From contig JAEYSV010000016.1 of the NCBI GenBank assembly GCA_023434365.1, forward strand, positions 1 to 64,000: DNA of 64,000 bases. The letters run 5' to 3'. The notes below the pieces were generated by a model. The model ran no database searches and was not told the origin of the DNA. It worked only from the letters and a program-made list of their open reading frames with translations. Source of the stretch: Bacillota bacterium (GTDB lineage: Bacteria > Bacillota > Clostridia > Lachnospirales > Lachnospiraceae). A program made the position numbers and the translations under genes. This document shows, piece by piece, positions 44,595 to 54,331 of this stretch; within the stretch, counting starts at the first letter, position 1, and each line of letters begins with the position of its first letter.

Positions 44595-45839
44595 CTACTT
44601 TAAACTCTCAATGGCTTTTTGCAACTGATTATCTTTGTCCTTTGGTATTACAGGCATTTTCGCAGCTTCCTCATCCAGTTCCACTTCGACATCCGGTGTA
44701 ACTCCCACCTTGTGAATATCGCGTCCCTCTGGAGTATAATAATGTGCCACAGTTACTTTAATCGCACTGCCATCCTTAAGTGGCATAATAGACTGTACGA
44801 TTCCTTTACCAAAGCTTGTAGTTCCAACCAGGGTTCCTACTTTGTAATCCTGTACTGCCCCAGCAAATACTTCCGACGCACTGGCACTATTTTTATTAAT
44901 CAATACACATAATGGAACCGTAAGTTTGTCAGGATCTGTTGCCTTATACTCACTTCCCTCACCATTTTTATCTTTTGTTGACAGAAGTAAGCCTTTCCCG
45001 ACTATCCGGTCGAGCATATCAACAACAGTTGTTAACATACCACCTGGATTATCACGCAAATCTATGACAAGTCCTGTCATTGCCTTTTTCTCAAGGTCAT
45101 CGACAGCCTCTCTAAACTGCGTAGCGGTTACTTCATCAAACTCTGTGACTTTAATATATCCTACTTTATTTTCTAACATTTCATATTCAATAGTAGGCAC
45201 TTCAATATCTGCTCGGGTTACAGTAAATGTTAATGGCTTTATTTCGCCCTCTCTGATTACTTCTACATTCACCTTGGTGCCGGCAATGCCTTTCATTTCA
45301 GCAACTACTTCAGTAATCTCTTTTTGTTCTACACTTTCCCCATCGATTTTATAGATAATATCTCCAGGTAAGATACCAGCTTTATAAGCAGGACCATTTT
45401 CAAATGGTTTCGTAATCGTGATGATTCCTGTTTGGATATCCTGAGATACATAGGCACCGATTCCTACGTATTTACCCTGATTAGATTCCATCAAGGATTT
45501 GTACTCCTCTTCCGTATAATAAACCGAATAAGGATCCTCCAGACTTTCCATTACACCTTTATATATCTTTTCTTTTATCTTCTCTTTGTCCATGTTGTCC
45601 AGATAAAATCGGGAAATATAGGCCTCTAGGAGTTGCACCTTATCCACAATCTCATTATAATATTCTTCCTCTGTCTGCCCTTCTGGTGACTGACTCTCTG
45701 AGACCTGATTGCCGTTAACCAGCTCCTTCTCAATAACCACATGAGTTCGGAAGAAAATATTTAGGCAAATTGCAAAAACAAGAAGGGAACTTCCCATTCC
45801 TATTGCAAATCCTAGTATTAGTTTTTTTTCAGATTTCAT
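44595..45839 (-). CDS. ctpA: C-terminal processing peptidase (S41 family, CtpA-like)
   Basis: 414 aa with an N-terminal membrane anchor (LGFAIGMGSSLLVFAICL), a PDZ domain (about 125-205: YVGIGAYVSQD, AYKAGILPGDII) and an S41 protease domain. The Ser-Lys pair is Ser320 (NSASASEVFAG) and Lys345 (SFGKGIVQS), with Gln349 as usual. It cuts exported proteins outside the membrane. Last gene of ftsE-ftsX-M23-ctpA; it may process the M23 activator or other cell-wall enzymes, which is inference from position. Start supported by GAGGG. Confidence 0.93.
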   Translation of the reverse strand: MKSEKKLILGFAIGMGSSLLVFAICLNIFFRTHVVIEKELVNGNQVSESQSPEGQTEEEYYNEIVDKVQLLEAYISRFYLDNMDKEKIKEKIYKGVMESLEDPYSVYYTEEEYKSLMESNQGKYVGIGAYVSQDIQTGIITITKPFENGPAYKAGILPGDIIYKIDGESVEQKEITEVVAEMKGIAGTKVNVEVIREGEIKPLTFTVTRADIEVPTIEYEMLENKVGYIKVTEFDEVTATQFREAVDDLEKKAMTGLVIDLRDNPGGMLTTVVDMLDRIVGKGLLLSTKDKNGEGSEYKATDPDKLTVPLCVLINKNSASASEVFAGAVQDYKVGTLVGTTSFGKGIVQSIMPLKDGSAIKVTVAHYYTPEGRDIHKVGVTPDVEVELDEEAAKMPVIPKDKDNQLQKAIESLK

Positions 45840-45932
45840 ATCTATCCCTCGATTTTCGTCGTTTTACATTCATGATGCTCTACTATCCCTTTTTGTTAGT
45901 AATCATGTGAATATCACTTCTTGGGAAATTTC

Positions 45933-47324
45933 TTAAGGTTGTTTTACATATTTTAACGGGTCTACATAACTCCCATTTACCGATACTCCAAAATGAAGAT
46001 GCGGACCGGTGGAGATTCCGGTAGATCCTACGGTAGCAATCTGAGCACCACGTTTTACCTGCTGCCCTACTTTAACTTTTAACTGTGCACAGTGCATATA
46101 AACGGTATAAGTACTGTTTCCATGATAAATCATGACATAATTACCCGCTGCTGAATTGTATGATGCAGTAACTACTTCCCCTGCTGCAGGCGCAAGTATT
46201 GGCGTGCCCATAGCAGCTCCAACGTCAATTCCTTTGTGATAACTGCTAGCTCCTGCTGTTGGACTGTTTCGCTTTCCAAAGTAGGAAGTAATTCTGCCAC
46301 TAATACTAAGCGGCCACTTCATATTGCTTAATGGATTAGACTCGTCTTCCGATGGTTCTTCTTGCTCCTCCTCAGGTTTAGAATCTTCCTCTGTGCTTCC
46401 GTTATTATTTTCATTATTACCTGTATTTCCGTTATTATTGCCATTTTGATTATTTTGTTCCTGTTCCAGCTGTTCCTGCTTCTTTCGCTCTTCTTCTTCT
46501 TTTCTCTTTCGTTCCTCTTCCTCTTTGCGTTTCTGCTCGGCAAGACGTTTTGCTTCTTCTTCCTTACGTTTCTGTTCCTCTATCCTTAGGCGTTCTTGCT
46601 CTAAAAGCTCTTCTACCAGTTCCTCCTGCTTTTCAAGTTCCTGTTGAATATTAATCTGTTCCTGATTAGCATTGGAGATTTGTTGCTGTTGTTTCTTCAA
46701 TTCGCTCTTTTTATCTGCTATCAGTGTATTCACACTTTCTTCCTCTAATTCAAGTTTTTCATTCATCAGAGTAAGATCCTTCAGATTAGTCTCAATTTGA
46801 AGTCTTTTTTCAGCTATCGTCGCTGTGGTTTTCTTGAATTCGTCGTACATATTATTATCATATTCACTTATTGCCCGAATATATTCGGAACGATTCAGCA
46901 AATCGGAGATTGACTCAGAACTTAGGAGTATTTGCATATACTGATCATTCCCGTATTCATACATATATCTGATACGGGCCTTCATTGCTTCATATTGCTC
47001 CTGCTCTTTTATTATCGCTCCATTAAGTTCCACCTTAGCATCATTTAGCTCCTGTGTGGTAGTGGCAATCTGCTCCTGTAAAACTTCAATCTCGCTTTGT
47101 AACTCAGTAAGTGTAGTATCTAATTGTTCTATGTAAGAAACAATATCGCCCTTTTTCTTTTCCAGTTCCTTAATCTTTTTTTGAATTCTTGCTTCTTCCT
47201 TTTCAAGATCAGTGATCTGTTCCTGGGCATCTTCTACGGTGGTGGCCCAAGCCACCACACCTTCATTTAATAATAGAAATCCTGCCAGTATTAGCATGGC
47301 CAGCTTTCTTCCTACTCTTTTCAT
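45933..47324 (-). CDS. Murein hydrolase activator / M23 peptidase with coiled coil (EnvC/PcsB-like)
   Basis: 463 aa. Signal peptide (LAMLILAGFLLLNEGVVAWA), long coiled coil (about 28-250), a charged Lys/Glu then Asn/Gly-rich linker (about 250-335), and a C-terminal M23 (LytM) domain with SYHKGIDVG and THLHFGV, so the zinc ligands appear intact and the enzyme may be catalytic. The coiled coil is the part that FtsX engages in related systems. Adjacent to ftsX (16 bases), it is the likely peptidoglycan hydrolase controlled by FtsEX at division. Confidence 0.9.
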   Translation of the reverse strand: MKRVGRKLAMLILAGFLLLNEGVVAWATTVEDAQEQITDLEKEEARIQKKIKELEKKKGDIVSYIEQLDTTLTELQSEIEVLQEQIATTTQELNDAKVELNGAIIKEQEQYEAMKARIRYMYEYGNDQYMQILLSSESISDLLNRSEYIRAISEYDNNMYDEFKKTTATIAEKRLQIETNLKDLTLMNEKLELEEESVNTLIADKKSELKKQQQQISNANQEQINIQQELEKQEELVEELLEQERLRIEEQKRKEEEAKRLAEQKRKEEEERKRKEEEERKKQEQLEQEQNNQNGNNNGNTGNNENNNGSTEEDSKPEEEQEEPSEDESNPLSNMKWPLSISGRITSYFGKRNSPTAGASSYHKGIDVGAAMGTPILAPAAGEVVTASYNSAAGNYVMIYHGNSTYTVYMHCAQLKVKVGQQVKRGAQIATVGSTGISTGPHLHFGVSVNGSYVDPLKYVKQP

Positions 47325-47340
47325 GTACTCTCCTTATACA

Positions 47341-48237
47341 TTATCTTCGCAAATGTTTTCTAACCGTCATGATACTACCTAACAATCCAATCCCTATTCC
47401 TACTGCTGCTATCACCGGCACAAGAACTTGGTATACTTCCTGTAAGGATAAAAACTGAATTGGTAATACAGAATACTCTGTTGTAATATAACTCATTAAC
47501 TTTTCAAATACAAAATGTAAGATGGTAAATGGTAACACAGATCCAATTAATCCAATCAACATACCCTCTACATAAAATGGTCCCTTTACAAAAATATCGC
47601 TGGCACCAATTAGTTTCATAATACAAATCTCTTCTTGACGCACTGTAATCCCAGCAGATATTGTAATGCTGATTAAGAAAATAGAAATAATTAATAATAA
47701 ACCAATGATTCCTATGCTTCCATACTTTAATATACTATTCATATTTTGAAACAAATCTGCCTCTTTATTTAATTGCCTTACATGTCTTACGCCCTCTAGT
47801 GATTCTATATAACTAGCTAATTGCTTTTGATTCTCTACTTTTTTTAATGCCACAAAATAAGAAGTTAAGTTTGCAAGGGGATTATCATTTTTAAAACTCT
47901 CAACCAGTTCTTCTGGATACTCCTTAGAAAAACTTTCCCAAGCCTCCTCTGGAGTAATTAACGAAATACTATAAACCTCTTCCCTTTGTTTAATCTTCTC
48001 TCCAATTTGATCAATTTTACTTTGGCTGATTTCTTCCTCAAAAAATACGGATACTCCAAAATTGGTCTGTAGCTCATCTACATTATACCTAAGATTTGCT
48101 AGTAAAAAGTAAACGACCCCAAACATAAACAGGCAAGCAGTTAATGTACCAATTGATGCGAACGTAAAAGAACGGTTCTTTCCAATATTCTTTACGCCTT
48201 CCTTGATACTTCTTGTCAATCCATGTAGATTACGCAT
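47341..48237 (-). CDS. ftsX: Cell division ABC permease FtsX
   Basis: 298 aa with the FtsX plan: a cytoplasmic N terminus, first membrane helix (FTFASIGTLTACLFMFGVV), an extracellular domain (about 55-170) for binding the hydrolase activator, then three helices (SIGIIGLLLIISIFLISIT; a second near 225-250; VLVPVIAAVGIGIGLLG). Its start overlaps the end of ftsE by eight bases, with GGAGG inside ftsE. With FtsE it transmits ATP hydrolysis across the membrane to the M23 protein encoded next. Confidence 0.95.
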   Translation of the reverse strand: MRNLHGLTRSIKEGVKNIGKNRSFTFASIGTLTACLFMFGVVYFLLANLRYNVDELQTNFGVSVFFEEEISQSKIDQIGEKIKQREEVYSISLITPEEAWESFSKEYPEELVESFKNDNPLANLTSYFVALKKVENQKQLASYIESLEGVRHVRQLNKEADLFQNMNSILKYGSIGIIGLLLIISIFLISITISAGITVRQEEICIMKLIGASDIFVKGPFYVEGMLIGLIGSVLPFTILHFVFEKLMSYITTEYSVLPIQFLSLQEVYQVLVPVIAAVGIGIGLLGSIMTVRKHLRR

Positions 48238-48979
48238 GAGAGTAACCTCCTCTCATCTCGTCACGGACAATGATGCCCTTATCAATGGTGACTACCCTTT
48301 TTTTCATACTGTTAACAATTTCCTGATTATGAGTCACCACAACGACAGTAGTTCCAAGCTTATTAATATCCTCAAGCAGACTCATTATTTCCCTTGTATT
48401 CGCTGGATCTAGGTTACCCGTTGGCTCATCTGCTAATAGTAAGACTGGTTTATTGGCTAACGCTCTTGCAATGGCAATACGTTGTTGCTCTCCACCTGAT
48501 AGTTCGTCTGGATTAGACTGTTTTTTATCTACAAGAGACACCATACTAAGTACATCATTGACACGTCCTGAGATTTGACGATGAGGTGTCCCTATCATCT
48601 CCTGAGCAAAGGCTATGTTTTCATATACATTCCGGTCTCTTAGCAAACGAAAGTCTTGAAACACAATTCCCATGGTACGCCGAAGCTTTGGTATCATCTT
48701 TTCCTTTAATCGATGCAGATAAAACCCATTTACATAGATTCCTCCTTTCGAGGCATCTACTTCTTTTAATAATAATTTGATTAACGTAGACTTACCCGAT
48801 CCGGATGTTCCTACAATAAATACAAACTCGCCCTTATGAATCTTTAGATTGATTTCTTTGAGTGCTTTCGTTCCATTCGGGTATTCTTTACTCACATTTT
48901 GTAATATAATAATCGGCTCATGTCGTCCGTTTTTTTCCTCTTCACTGAAAAGTAGCTCTTGTTTCACTTTTTCTGACAT
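48230..48979 (-). CDS. ftsE: Cell division ATP-binding protein FtsE
   Basis: 249 aa ABC ATPase, with Walker A VGTSGSGKSTLIKLL, Q-loop VFQDFRLL, signature LSGGEQQRIAIARAL and Walker B LLLADEPTGNLDP. The strong FtsE pattern (EYPNGTKALKEINLKI) and the following ftsX gene settle the assignment. It has an N-terminal extension of about 20 residues (SEKVKQELLFSEEEKNGR) compared with typical FtsE. First gene of the four-gene operon; AAAGGA precedes the ATG. Confidence 0.95.
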   Translation of the reverse strand: MSEKVKQELLFSEEEKNGRHEPIIILQNVSKEYPNGTKALKEINLKIHKGEFVFIVGTSGSGKSTLIKLLLKEVDASKGGIYVNGFYLHRLKEKMIPKLRRTMGIVFQDFRLLRDRNVYENIAFAQEMIGTPHRQISGRVNDVLSMVSLVDKKQSNPDELSGGEQQRIAIARALANKPVLLLADEPTGNLDPANTREIMSLLEDINKLGTTVVVVTHNQEIVNSMKKRVVTIDKGIIVRDEMRGGYSHA

Positions 48980-49063
48980 AGTACGTCCTTTCTACTGATC
49001 ATTTTACCACACAATTTTATCACACAAATTTGTCCATTTTATGTTTTTGATAACGCACATTGC

Positions 49064-49094
49064 AAAAAACAGCCAAAGCAAAGCTTTGACTGTT
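49064..49094 (-). terminator. Terminator after the CdaR-like gene
   Basis: AACAGCCAAAGC and GCTTTGACTGTT form a 12-bp stem (one G-U pair), followed on the minus strand by a T-run. Confidence 0.8.
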
Positions 49095-49107
49095 TCAGTT
49101 GTCTATT

Positions 49108-50196
49108 CTAGTATTCGAGACTTTCCATATACTTCATATATTTAACAACCATCAAAGCAATTTTGAAAGTTATCGCATCTTCAAACACGCGCAAATCAAG
49201 GTTTGTACTTTTTTGTAACTTGTCCAAACGATATACTAGCGTATTACGGTGAATATAAAGCTGTCTGGAAGTTTCACTAACATTCAGACTATTTTCAAAA
49301 AACTTATTGATTGTTGTTAAGGTCTCTTCATCAAACTCATCTGGTGATTTGCCGTCAAAGATTTCTTTGATGAACATTTTACAAAGTGGCATTGGAAGTT
49401 GGTAGATAAGACGTCCAATTCCTAAGTTACTATATGCAACTACATTACGGTTTGCATAAAAGATTTTTCCAACATCAAGCGCCATCTTAGCTTCTTTATA
49501 GGAACGGGATACATCTTTAATTTCATTAATGATGGTACCAAAAGATACATGCGCATTGGTCATGGCTTCTGTGTTTAGCATATCTAGAATCACTTTTGCA
49601 GTTTTGGTCATATCATCATAGGTTTCATTCGTCTTTAATTCCTTCACCAAAATGATATTCTTCTCATCAACTGCAGTAATGAAGTCTTTTGTTTTTCCAG
49701 AGAACAAACCACGTACTGTCTCTAGTGCATTGACATCTTTTTCATTCTTTGTCTCAATCAAAAATACCACACGACGTACATCGGTATCAATGTGTAACTT
49801 TTTAGCACGATTGTAGATATCAACTAAAAGCAGATTGTCTAACAATAGATTCTTAATGAAATTATCTTTATCATAGCGTTCTTTATACGCAATTAAAAGA
49901 TTCTGGATCTGGAAGGCAGCAATTTTACCTACCATGTAAACATCATCACTGTCGCCACGTACTAAAATAATATATTCTAACTGATGTTCATCAAATACTT
50001 TAAAAAACTGATATCCTTGTACTACCTGGCTGTCAGCAGGAGATTCCACAAAGGCTAATACTGCACTTTCATAATCATGTGCATTATTTATTGTCGATGC
50101 TAATGCTTTTCCCTCTGTATCCATAACACAAATATCAATTCTAGTAATGCCTTTGAGTCCTTCAATGGTATTTTGAAGAATTTGGTTTGAGATCAT
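49108..50196 (-). CDS. CdaR/PucR-type transcriptional regulator
   Basis: 362 aa. The N-terminal sugar-diacid recognition-like sensor (QILQNTIEGLKGITRIDICVMD) is followed by a degenerate GGDEF-like domain and a C-terminal PucR helix-turn-helix (LNVSETSRQLYIHRNTLVYRLDKLQ). Regulators of this type sense small carbon compounds. It lies 205 bases downstream of the sugar ABC ATPase gene, but a terminator intervenes, so it is its own unit. AGGAG precedes the ATG. In clostridia this architecture is common and its effector is unknown. Confidence 0.88.
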   Translation of the reverse strand: MISNQILQNTIEGLKGITRIDICVMDTEGKALASTINNAHDYESAVLAFVESPADSQVVQGYQFFKVFDEHQLEYIILVRGDSDDVYMVGKIAAFQIQNLLIAYKERYDKDNFIKNLLLDNLLLVDIYNRAKKLHIDTDVRRVVFLIETKNEKDVNALETVRGLFSGKTKDFITAVDEKNIILVKELKTNETYDDMTKTAKVILDMLNTEAMTNAHVSFGTIINEIKDVSRSYKEAKMALDVGKIFYANRNVVAYSNLGIGRLIYQLPMPLCKMFIKEIFDGKSPDEFDEETLTTINKFFENSLNVSETSRQLYIHRNTLVYRLDKLQKSTNLDLRVFEDAITFKIALMVVKYMKYMESLEY

Positions 50197-50350
50197 ATTA
50201 GATTCACTCCTTTTGTATATTGTTTATGAAACGTTTACGTCCTGCTTGCCTGTAGTACCTCTCTACTATCTTTTCCTGGTAAAGAGTGTAATAACCAAAC
50301 TAAACATATAGACTAATTCTATCATTATTTTATAAAATTGTAAATAACCC

Positions 50351-50384
50351 AAAAAAGAGAGATAAAGCTATTGCTTTACCTCTC
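50351..50384 (-). terminator. Terminator after the sugar ABC ATPase gene
   Basis: GAGAGATAAAGC and GCTTTACCTCTC form a 12-bp stem with one mismatch; six T follow on the minus strand. Confidence 0.8.
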
Positions 50385-50401
50385 CTTCTCATATATCTTA
50401 A

Positions 50402-51517
50402 TTAGTTAAGAATAACCTGTTCAGTTTCTTTGTCAAATACATGAATCTTAGATAAGTCAAGAGCTACAGTGATTGTATCACCAGGTCTTGCAGTAGTACG
50501 TGGGTTAACACGTGCTGTGAAATCATAAGTATCTTCTACGGATAAGTATAAGAATACTTCTGCACCAAGTAATTCGTAAACTTTAACAGTTGCGTCTACA
50601 GCGCTTTCTTTAGAGTTACTGATGAACATTTCTTCATCTTTAACATCTTCTGGACGAATACCAAGTACAACTTCTTTGCCTTCGTATTTGCCTTCTACAA
50701 GTTTAACAGCTTTTCCTTCTGGAACTCTGATAGATTGTTTGCCGAATACTAAATAAATTCCGTCATTACGTTTTTCAACTTTAGCGTCTACGAAGTTCAT
50801 CTGTGGAGAACCCATGAAACCAGCTACGAATAAGTTCTGTGGTTTTTCATATAAGTTCTGTGGACTATCAACCTGTTGAATAAGACCGTCTTTCATAACT
50901 ACGATTCTTGTTCCAAGAGTCATCGCTTCTGTCTGGTCATGTGTTACGTAGATGATAGTTGCATCTAATCTCTGGTGAAGTTTACTGATTTCGATACGCA
51001 TCTGTACACGAAGTTTAGCATCAAGGTTTGATAAAGGTTCGTCCATTAAGAATACTTTAGGGTTACGAACGATTGCACGTCCCATAGCAACACGCTGTCT
51101 CTGACCACCAGATAATGCTTTAGGTTTACGATCTAATAAATGTTCGATACCAAGAATTCTAGCAGCTTCATTTACTAATTTTTCAATCTGATCTTTTGGA
51201 GTTTTTCTTAATTTAAGACCAAAAGCCATATTGTCACGAACGGACATATGAGGATATAATGCGTAGTTCTGGAATACCATCGCGATATCTCTATCTTTAG
51301 GTTCTACGTCATTTACTAATTTGTCGCCAATCCATAATTCACCAGCTGTAATTTCTTCCAAACCAGCGATCATACGAAGTGTAGTAGATTTACCGCATCC
51401 GGATGGACCTACAAAAATGATAAATTCTCTATCAGCAACCTCAAGATTGAAGTCTTTTACTGCTACAAATCCATTAGGATACGTTTTGTTAATATTCTTT
51501 AATGATAAACTTGCCAT
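50402..51517 (-). CDS. Sugar ABC transporter ATPase (UgpC/MsmK/MalK type)
   Basis: 371 aa, with Walker A GPSGCGKSTTLRMI, signature ALSGGQRQRVAMGRAI, Walker B VFLMDEPLSNLD and a C-terminal TOBE/MalK regulatory domain (LGIRPEDVKDEE). No permease or binding-protein gene is adjacent, so this is probably the shared ATPase that energises several carbohydrate importers encoded elsewhere, as MsmK does in other Firmicutes. GGGAGG precedes the ATG. Codon use appears more uniform than in the neighbours, consistent with high expression. Confidence 0.92.
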   Translation of the reverse strand: MASLSLKNINKTYPNGFVAVKDFNLEVADREFIIFVGPSGCGKSTTLRMIAGLEEITAGELWIGDKLVNDVEPKDRDIAMVFQNYALYPHMSVRDNMAFGLKLRKTPKDQIEKLVNEAARILGIEHLLDRKPKALSGGQRQRVAMGRAIVRNPKVFLMDEPLSNLDAKLRVQMRIEISKLHQRLDATIIYVTHDQTEAMTLGTRIVVMKDGLIQQVDSPQNLYEKPQNLFVAGFMGSPQMNFVDAKVEKRNDGIYLVFGKQSIRVPEGKAVKLVEGKYEGKEVVLGIRPEDVKDEEMFISNSKESAVDATVKVYELLGAEVFLYLSVEDTYDFTARVNPRTTARPGDTITVALDLSKIHVFDKETEQVILN

Positions 51518-51709
51518 TCTAATTTCCTCCCAATATAGATATTTATTCGCTATATTTGTGTCGTGTAACTCATATTGCTATGATACACCATTTATATTTT
51601 GAAAACTATATCTTTTATCCACAAATTACAAAATTGCCTTTTGTCTAATTTGTATATTTGTTTGGAGAATGGGTATTTTTAGCGAGAATATAGCTAAAAA
51701 AGAGGAATT

Positions 51710-52582
51710 TTACTGTCTATTTTCTATAAAACCTTCCCCTAAAACCTCTCTCACATCACTAACTATCACAAAAGCACGTGGATCGATTTGTGCAATTATA
51801 TCAACGAGTTTCACAATCTCTTTCTTACTCACTACACAAAGCAGCATTTTTTTGTCATTGTTGGAGTACATTCCTCTTGCAGAGATGCCTGTAACGCCAC
51901 GATCCATAGAATGAAGTATCTCCTTCGAGATTGCTTCATAATGGTCAGAAATTACATAGGCTAGCTTTGCAAACTTTAAACCCTCTAATATATTATCCAT
52001 CACCTTTGAAGTAATATACACGATGATGATTGCATATAAGGCTTTACTTAACCCAAATACCATGGCACCTACGATTACGATGATACCATCTACGACAAAA
52101 AGTAGCTTTGGTATGGAATAATGTTTCATAAAATGATGTAAGATAACACCAAGTAAATCGGTTCCTCCCGTTGAACAATCATTGACAAATACTAAGCCAA
52201 GTCCAACTCCCATAAGAATACCACCAAAAATACTTGCCAAAACAAAATCTTCGGATAACAAATCTACTTGCGGAACAATAACAAGTGCAATATTAAAACA
52301 CATAGCTGCATATAACGTTTTTGCAAGATATCGTTTTCCTTTTAAAATTAAAGAAAAAACAAAAATTGGTACGTTTAACACAAATGTGCTGAGCCATACC
52401 GGAATCCCTCCATCAAGAAATGGTTCCGTCCAGGCTTTGATTACAATGGCTAATCCGGCAACGCCTCCGGTTACCAGATTCAATGGTTCAAATACCACAT
52501 TGACTGCAATCCCCATTAATAGAGTCCCTAGTGCAATCATCACATACTGCACTGACTTAGTTCTTTGACTAATCACTTCCAT
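51710..52582 (-). CDS. YitT-family membrane protein
   Basis: 290 aa with five or so membrane helices carrying two YitT repeats (VTGGVAGLAIVIKA; STGGTDLLGVILHHF) and a cytoplasmic DUF2179 domain at the C terminus (RGVTGISARGMYSN, LVDIIAQIDPRAFVIVSD). Transport role unknown; members are widespread in Firmicutes. Monocistronic, with GAAGG before the ATG. Confidence 0.9.
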   Translation of the reverse strand: MEVISQRTKSVQYVMIALGTLLMGIAVNVVFEPLNLVTGGVAGLAIVIKAWTEPFLDGGIPVWLSTFVLNVPIFVFSLILKGKRYLAKTLYAAMCFNIALVIVPQVDLLSEDFVLASIFGGILMGVGLGLVFVNDCSTGGTDLLGVILHHFMKHYSIPKLLFVVDGIIVIVGAMVFGLSKALYAIIIVYITSKVMDNILEGLKFAKLAYVISDHYEAISKEILHSMDRGVTGISARGMYSNNDKKMLLCVVSKKEIVKLVDIIAQIDPRAFVIVSDVREVLGEGFIENRQ

Positions 52583-52642
52583 CTTAATACACCTTCACTT
52601 ATAATATTTTAGGTTTAGCGAATTCTACTTCGAATATTCAGG

Positions 52643-52733
52643 AGCCAAAAACTACTTGGATCTTGGTTCGTCAATTTGCTCACTAGTTTTTGGCTTGTCC
52701 CGAAATAAAAAGGCCGACACTTAAAAGGCCGAC
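52643..52733. repeat. Inverted repeat and 11-base direct repeat in an empty gap
   Basis: AGCCAAAAACT (52643-52653) is complementary to 52685-52695, and AAAAGGCCGAC occurs twice (52708-52718 and 52723-52733). The gap 52583-52876 holds no gene that I can support. It is too far from the upstream minus-strand gene to be a clear terminator. Confidence 0.5.
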
Positions 52734-52876
52734 CTATTACTCAATATTCATATGGTAGCTGATGTTACTTTATAATACTGCTTCGTAGTTTCGCATTACT
52801 ACGTAGCTCTTTTCTGAAATATTAGTACAATTATTTTTCTAGAAACAATTTGTTTAGAAAGAACGTAATATCTTCT

Positions 52877-53332
52877 CTATTTTATTGTATAGCTTCCCCG
52901 AATAAATACAACACATTCGCCATTAGCTTGTAACGTAGAATCTTTCACGGCTAGAAACGAGTTATAGATCACAACACTATTCCCACCTTCAAATAAATTG
53001 GAACTAGCTAGATTAATTAGCTGGCTTCCACTTCCAAAGGTAGCATTACCACGATATAGGACCATTTCCGCACCAGCTTTGAGGCTGATATTTTTCCCAG
53101 CTGCTACGGTTACGCTAATGTATCCTGCTGACTGACCATTTGCTGCCGTTCCACCACCCGAAGATATTCCCGTCATTTCAGTTAGACGCTTTTCCAAATA
53201 ACTTTTCGTAATCAGAGGATCTCCAATGGAACCAGGTTCATTCGTACCAGCACCCACTGTATACCCAGCAAAAAAAGTACCTACTGCTATGATTATTGCT
53301 ATGACTACCAGAATTTCAATCTTTTTAACCAT
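52877..53332 (-). CDS. Exported or membrane-anchored small protein, unknown function
   Basis: 151 aa. One N-terminal membrane helix (ILVVIAIIIAVGTFFAGYTVG), then GSIGDPLITKSYLEKRL, a Gly-rich linker and a beta-rich domain (YISVTVAAGKNISLKAGAEMV, VVFIRGSYTI). The segment DPLxTKSYxE is a pattern I have seen in uncharacterised clostridial exported proteins. Likely lies outside the membrane. GGGGAAA precedes the ATG. Confidence 0.65.
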   Translation of the reverse strand: MVKKIEILVVIAIIIAVGTFFAGYTVGAGTNEPGSIGDPLITKSYLEKRLTEMTGISSGGGTAANGQSAGYISVTVAAGKNISLKAGAEMVLYRGNATFGSGSQLINLASSNLFEGGNSVVIYNSFLAVKDSTLQANGECVVFIRGSYTIK

Positions 53333-53527
53333 ATTGTTTCCCCTTTTTGCACTAAGAACACTTATAATACTTTCGTTTTCGCATTTAGTATATCAAAATT
53401 TTTTTGCATTTACAATAACACTTTTAAATAAGCCTCTTTGTGCTATACTTAATATAATAATTATTATATCAGAATGCGGATACTATCATCCGCACTGCTA
53501 CTTATTCGTACCGCGTAGGAGAAAAAT

Positions 53528-54259
53528 ATGAATCAAAAAACCGTACTAATTACTGGAGCCAGCCGTGGAATTGGAAAAGCAGCTGCACTGGCGTTTGCTA
53601 AGTCTGGTTACCAGCTCATCATTACTTGTTTAAAAGAAGAAGAAAAACTATTACAGGTAAAAGCAATAGTTGAAGATCATGGATGTCGTTGTCTTACTTT
53701 TGTCGGCGATATGGGTGATTATGAGGTGGTTAGCCGTCTTTTTACTATGATAAAAAATGAATTTGGCGGAATCGACATTCTTGTCTGTAATGCTGGCATT
53801 GCTAATACTAACCTGCTCACCGACCTTACAATCGAAGAATGGAATCACATCCTGTCCACCAATCTTTCATCTGCCTTTTACCTTAGCAAACATGCCATCC
53901 CTTATATGTTACAAAAGCAAGCAGGAAAGATTATCAATATCTCTTCCGTATGGGGAGTGGTGGGAGCTTCCATGGAAGTTGCCTATTCTGCCAGTAAAGG
54001 CGGATTAAATGCAATGACCAAAGCGTTGGCTAAGGAACTTGCCCCAAGCAATATTCAGGTCAATGCCATTGCCTGTGGAGCGATTGATACAGATATGAAT
54101 GCTTGCTATACCGAAGAAGACCTAGAACAACTCATAAGCGAAATACCAGCTGATCGTATGGGCAGACCGGAAGAAGTGGCAGACTTTATTGTGCAGTTAA
54201 GTAATAGTAACTCCTATCTTACTGGACAAGTCATTAATCTAGACGGTGGATGGATCTAG
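53528..54259 (+). CDS. Short-chain dehydrogenase/reductase (FabG/YmfI-like)
   Basis: 243 aa. Rossmann cofactor motif TGASRGIGKAAALAF, NAG motif VCNAGI, catalytic Ser in NISSVWG, Tyr-x3-Lys in YSASKGG, and the ending GQVINLDGGW, typical of 3-oxoacyl-ACP reductase relatives. Likely NADPH-dependent; it is not in a fatty-acid cluster, so the substrate is unknown. A -10-like TATACT lies at 53444-53449. Followed by an HD hydrolase gene on the same strand. Confidence 0.9.
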   Translation: MNQKTVLITGASRGIGKAAALAFAKSGYQLIITCLKEEEKLLQVKAIVEDHGCRCLTFVGDMGDYEVVSRLFTMIKNEFGGIDILVCNAGIANTNLLTDLTIEEWNHILSTNLSSAFYLSKHAIPYMLQKQAGKIINISSVWGVVGASMEVAYSASKGGLNAMTKALAKELAPSNIQVNAIACGAIDTDMNACYTEEDLEQLISEIPADRMGRPEEVADFIVQLSNSNSYLTGQVINLDGGWI

Positions 54260-54331
54260 GTTAAGTGAATCGAGACATTTGTGGAGTCTTCTCTGGCAAA
54301 GATAAATAAAGTAAATGGAGGTAATGGGGTA

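Noticed and set aside
46328..46589. ORFs over the linker of the M23 protein gene
   Set aside because: They arise from the low-complexity Lys/Glu and Asn/Gly-coding stretch read in other frames.
50402..51517. Assignment of the ABC ATPase to one specific sugar
   Set aside because: No permease or binding-protein gene is adjacent, so substrate cannot be inferred.
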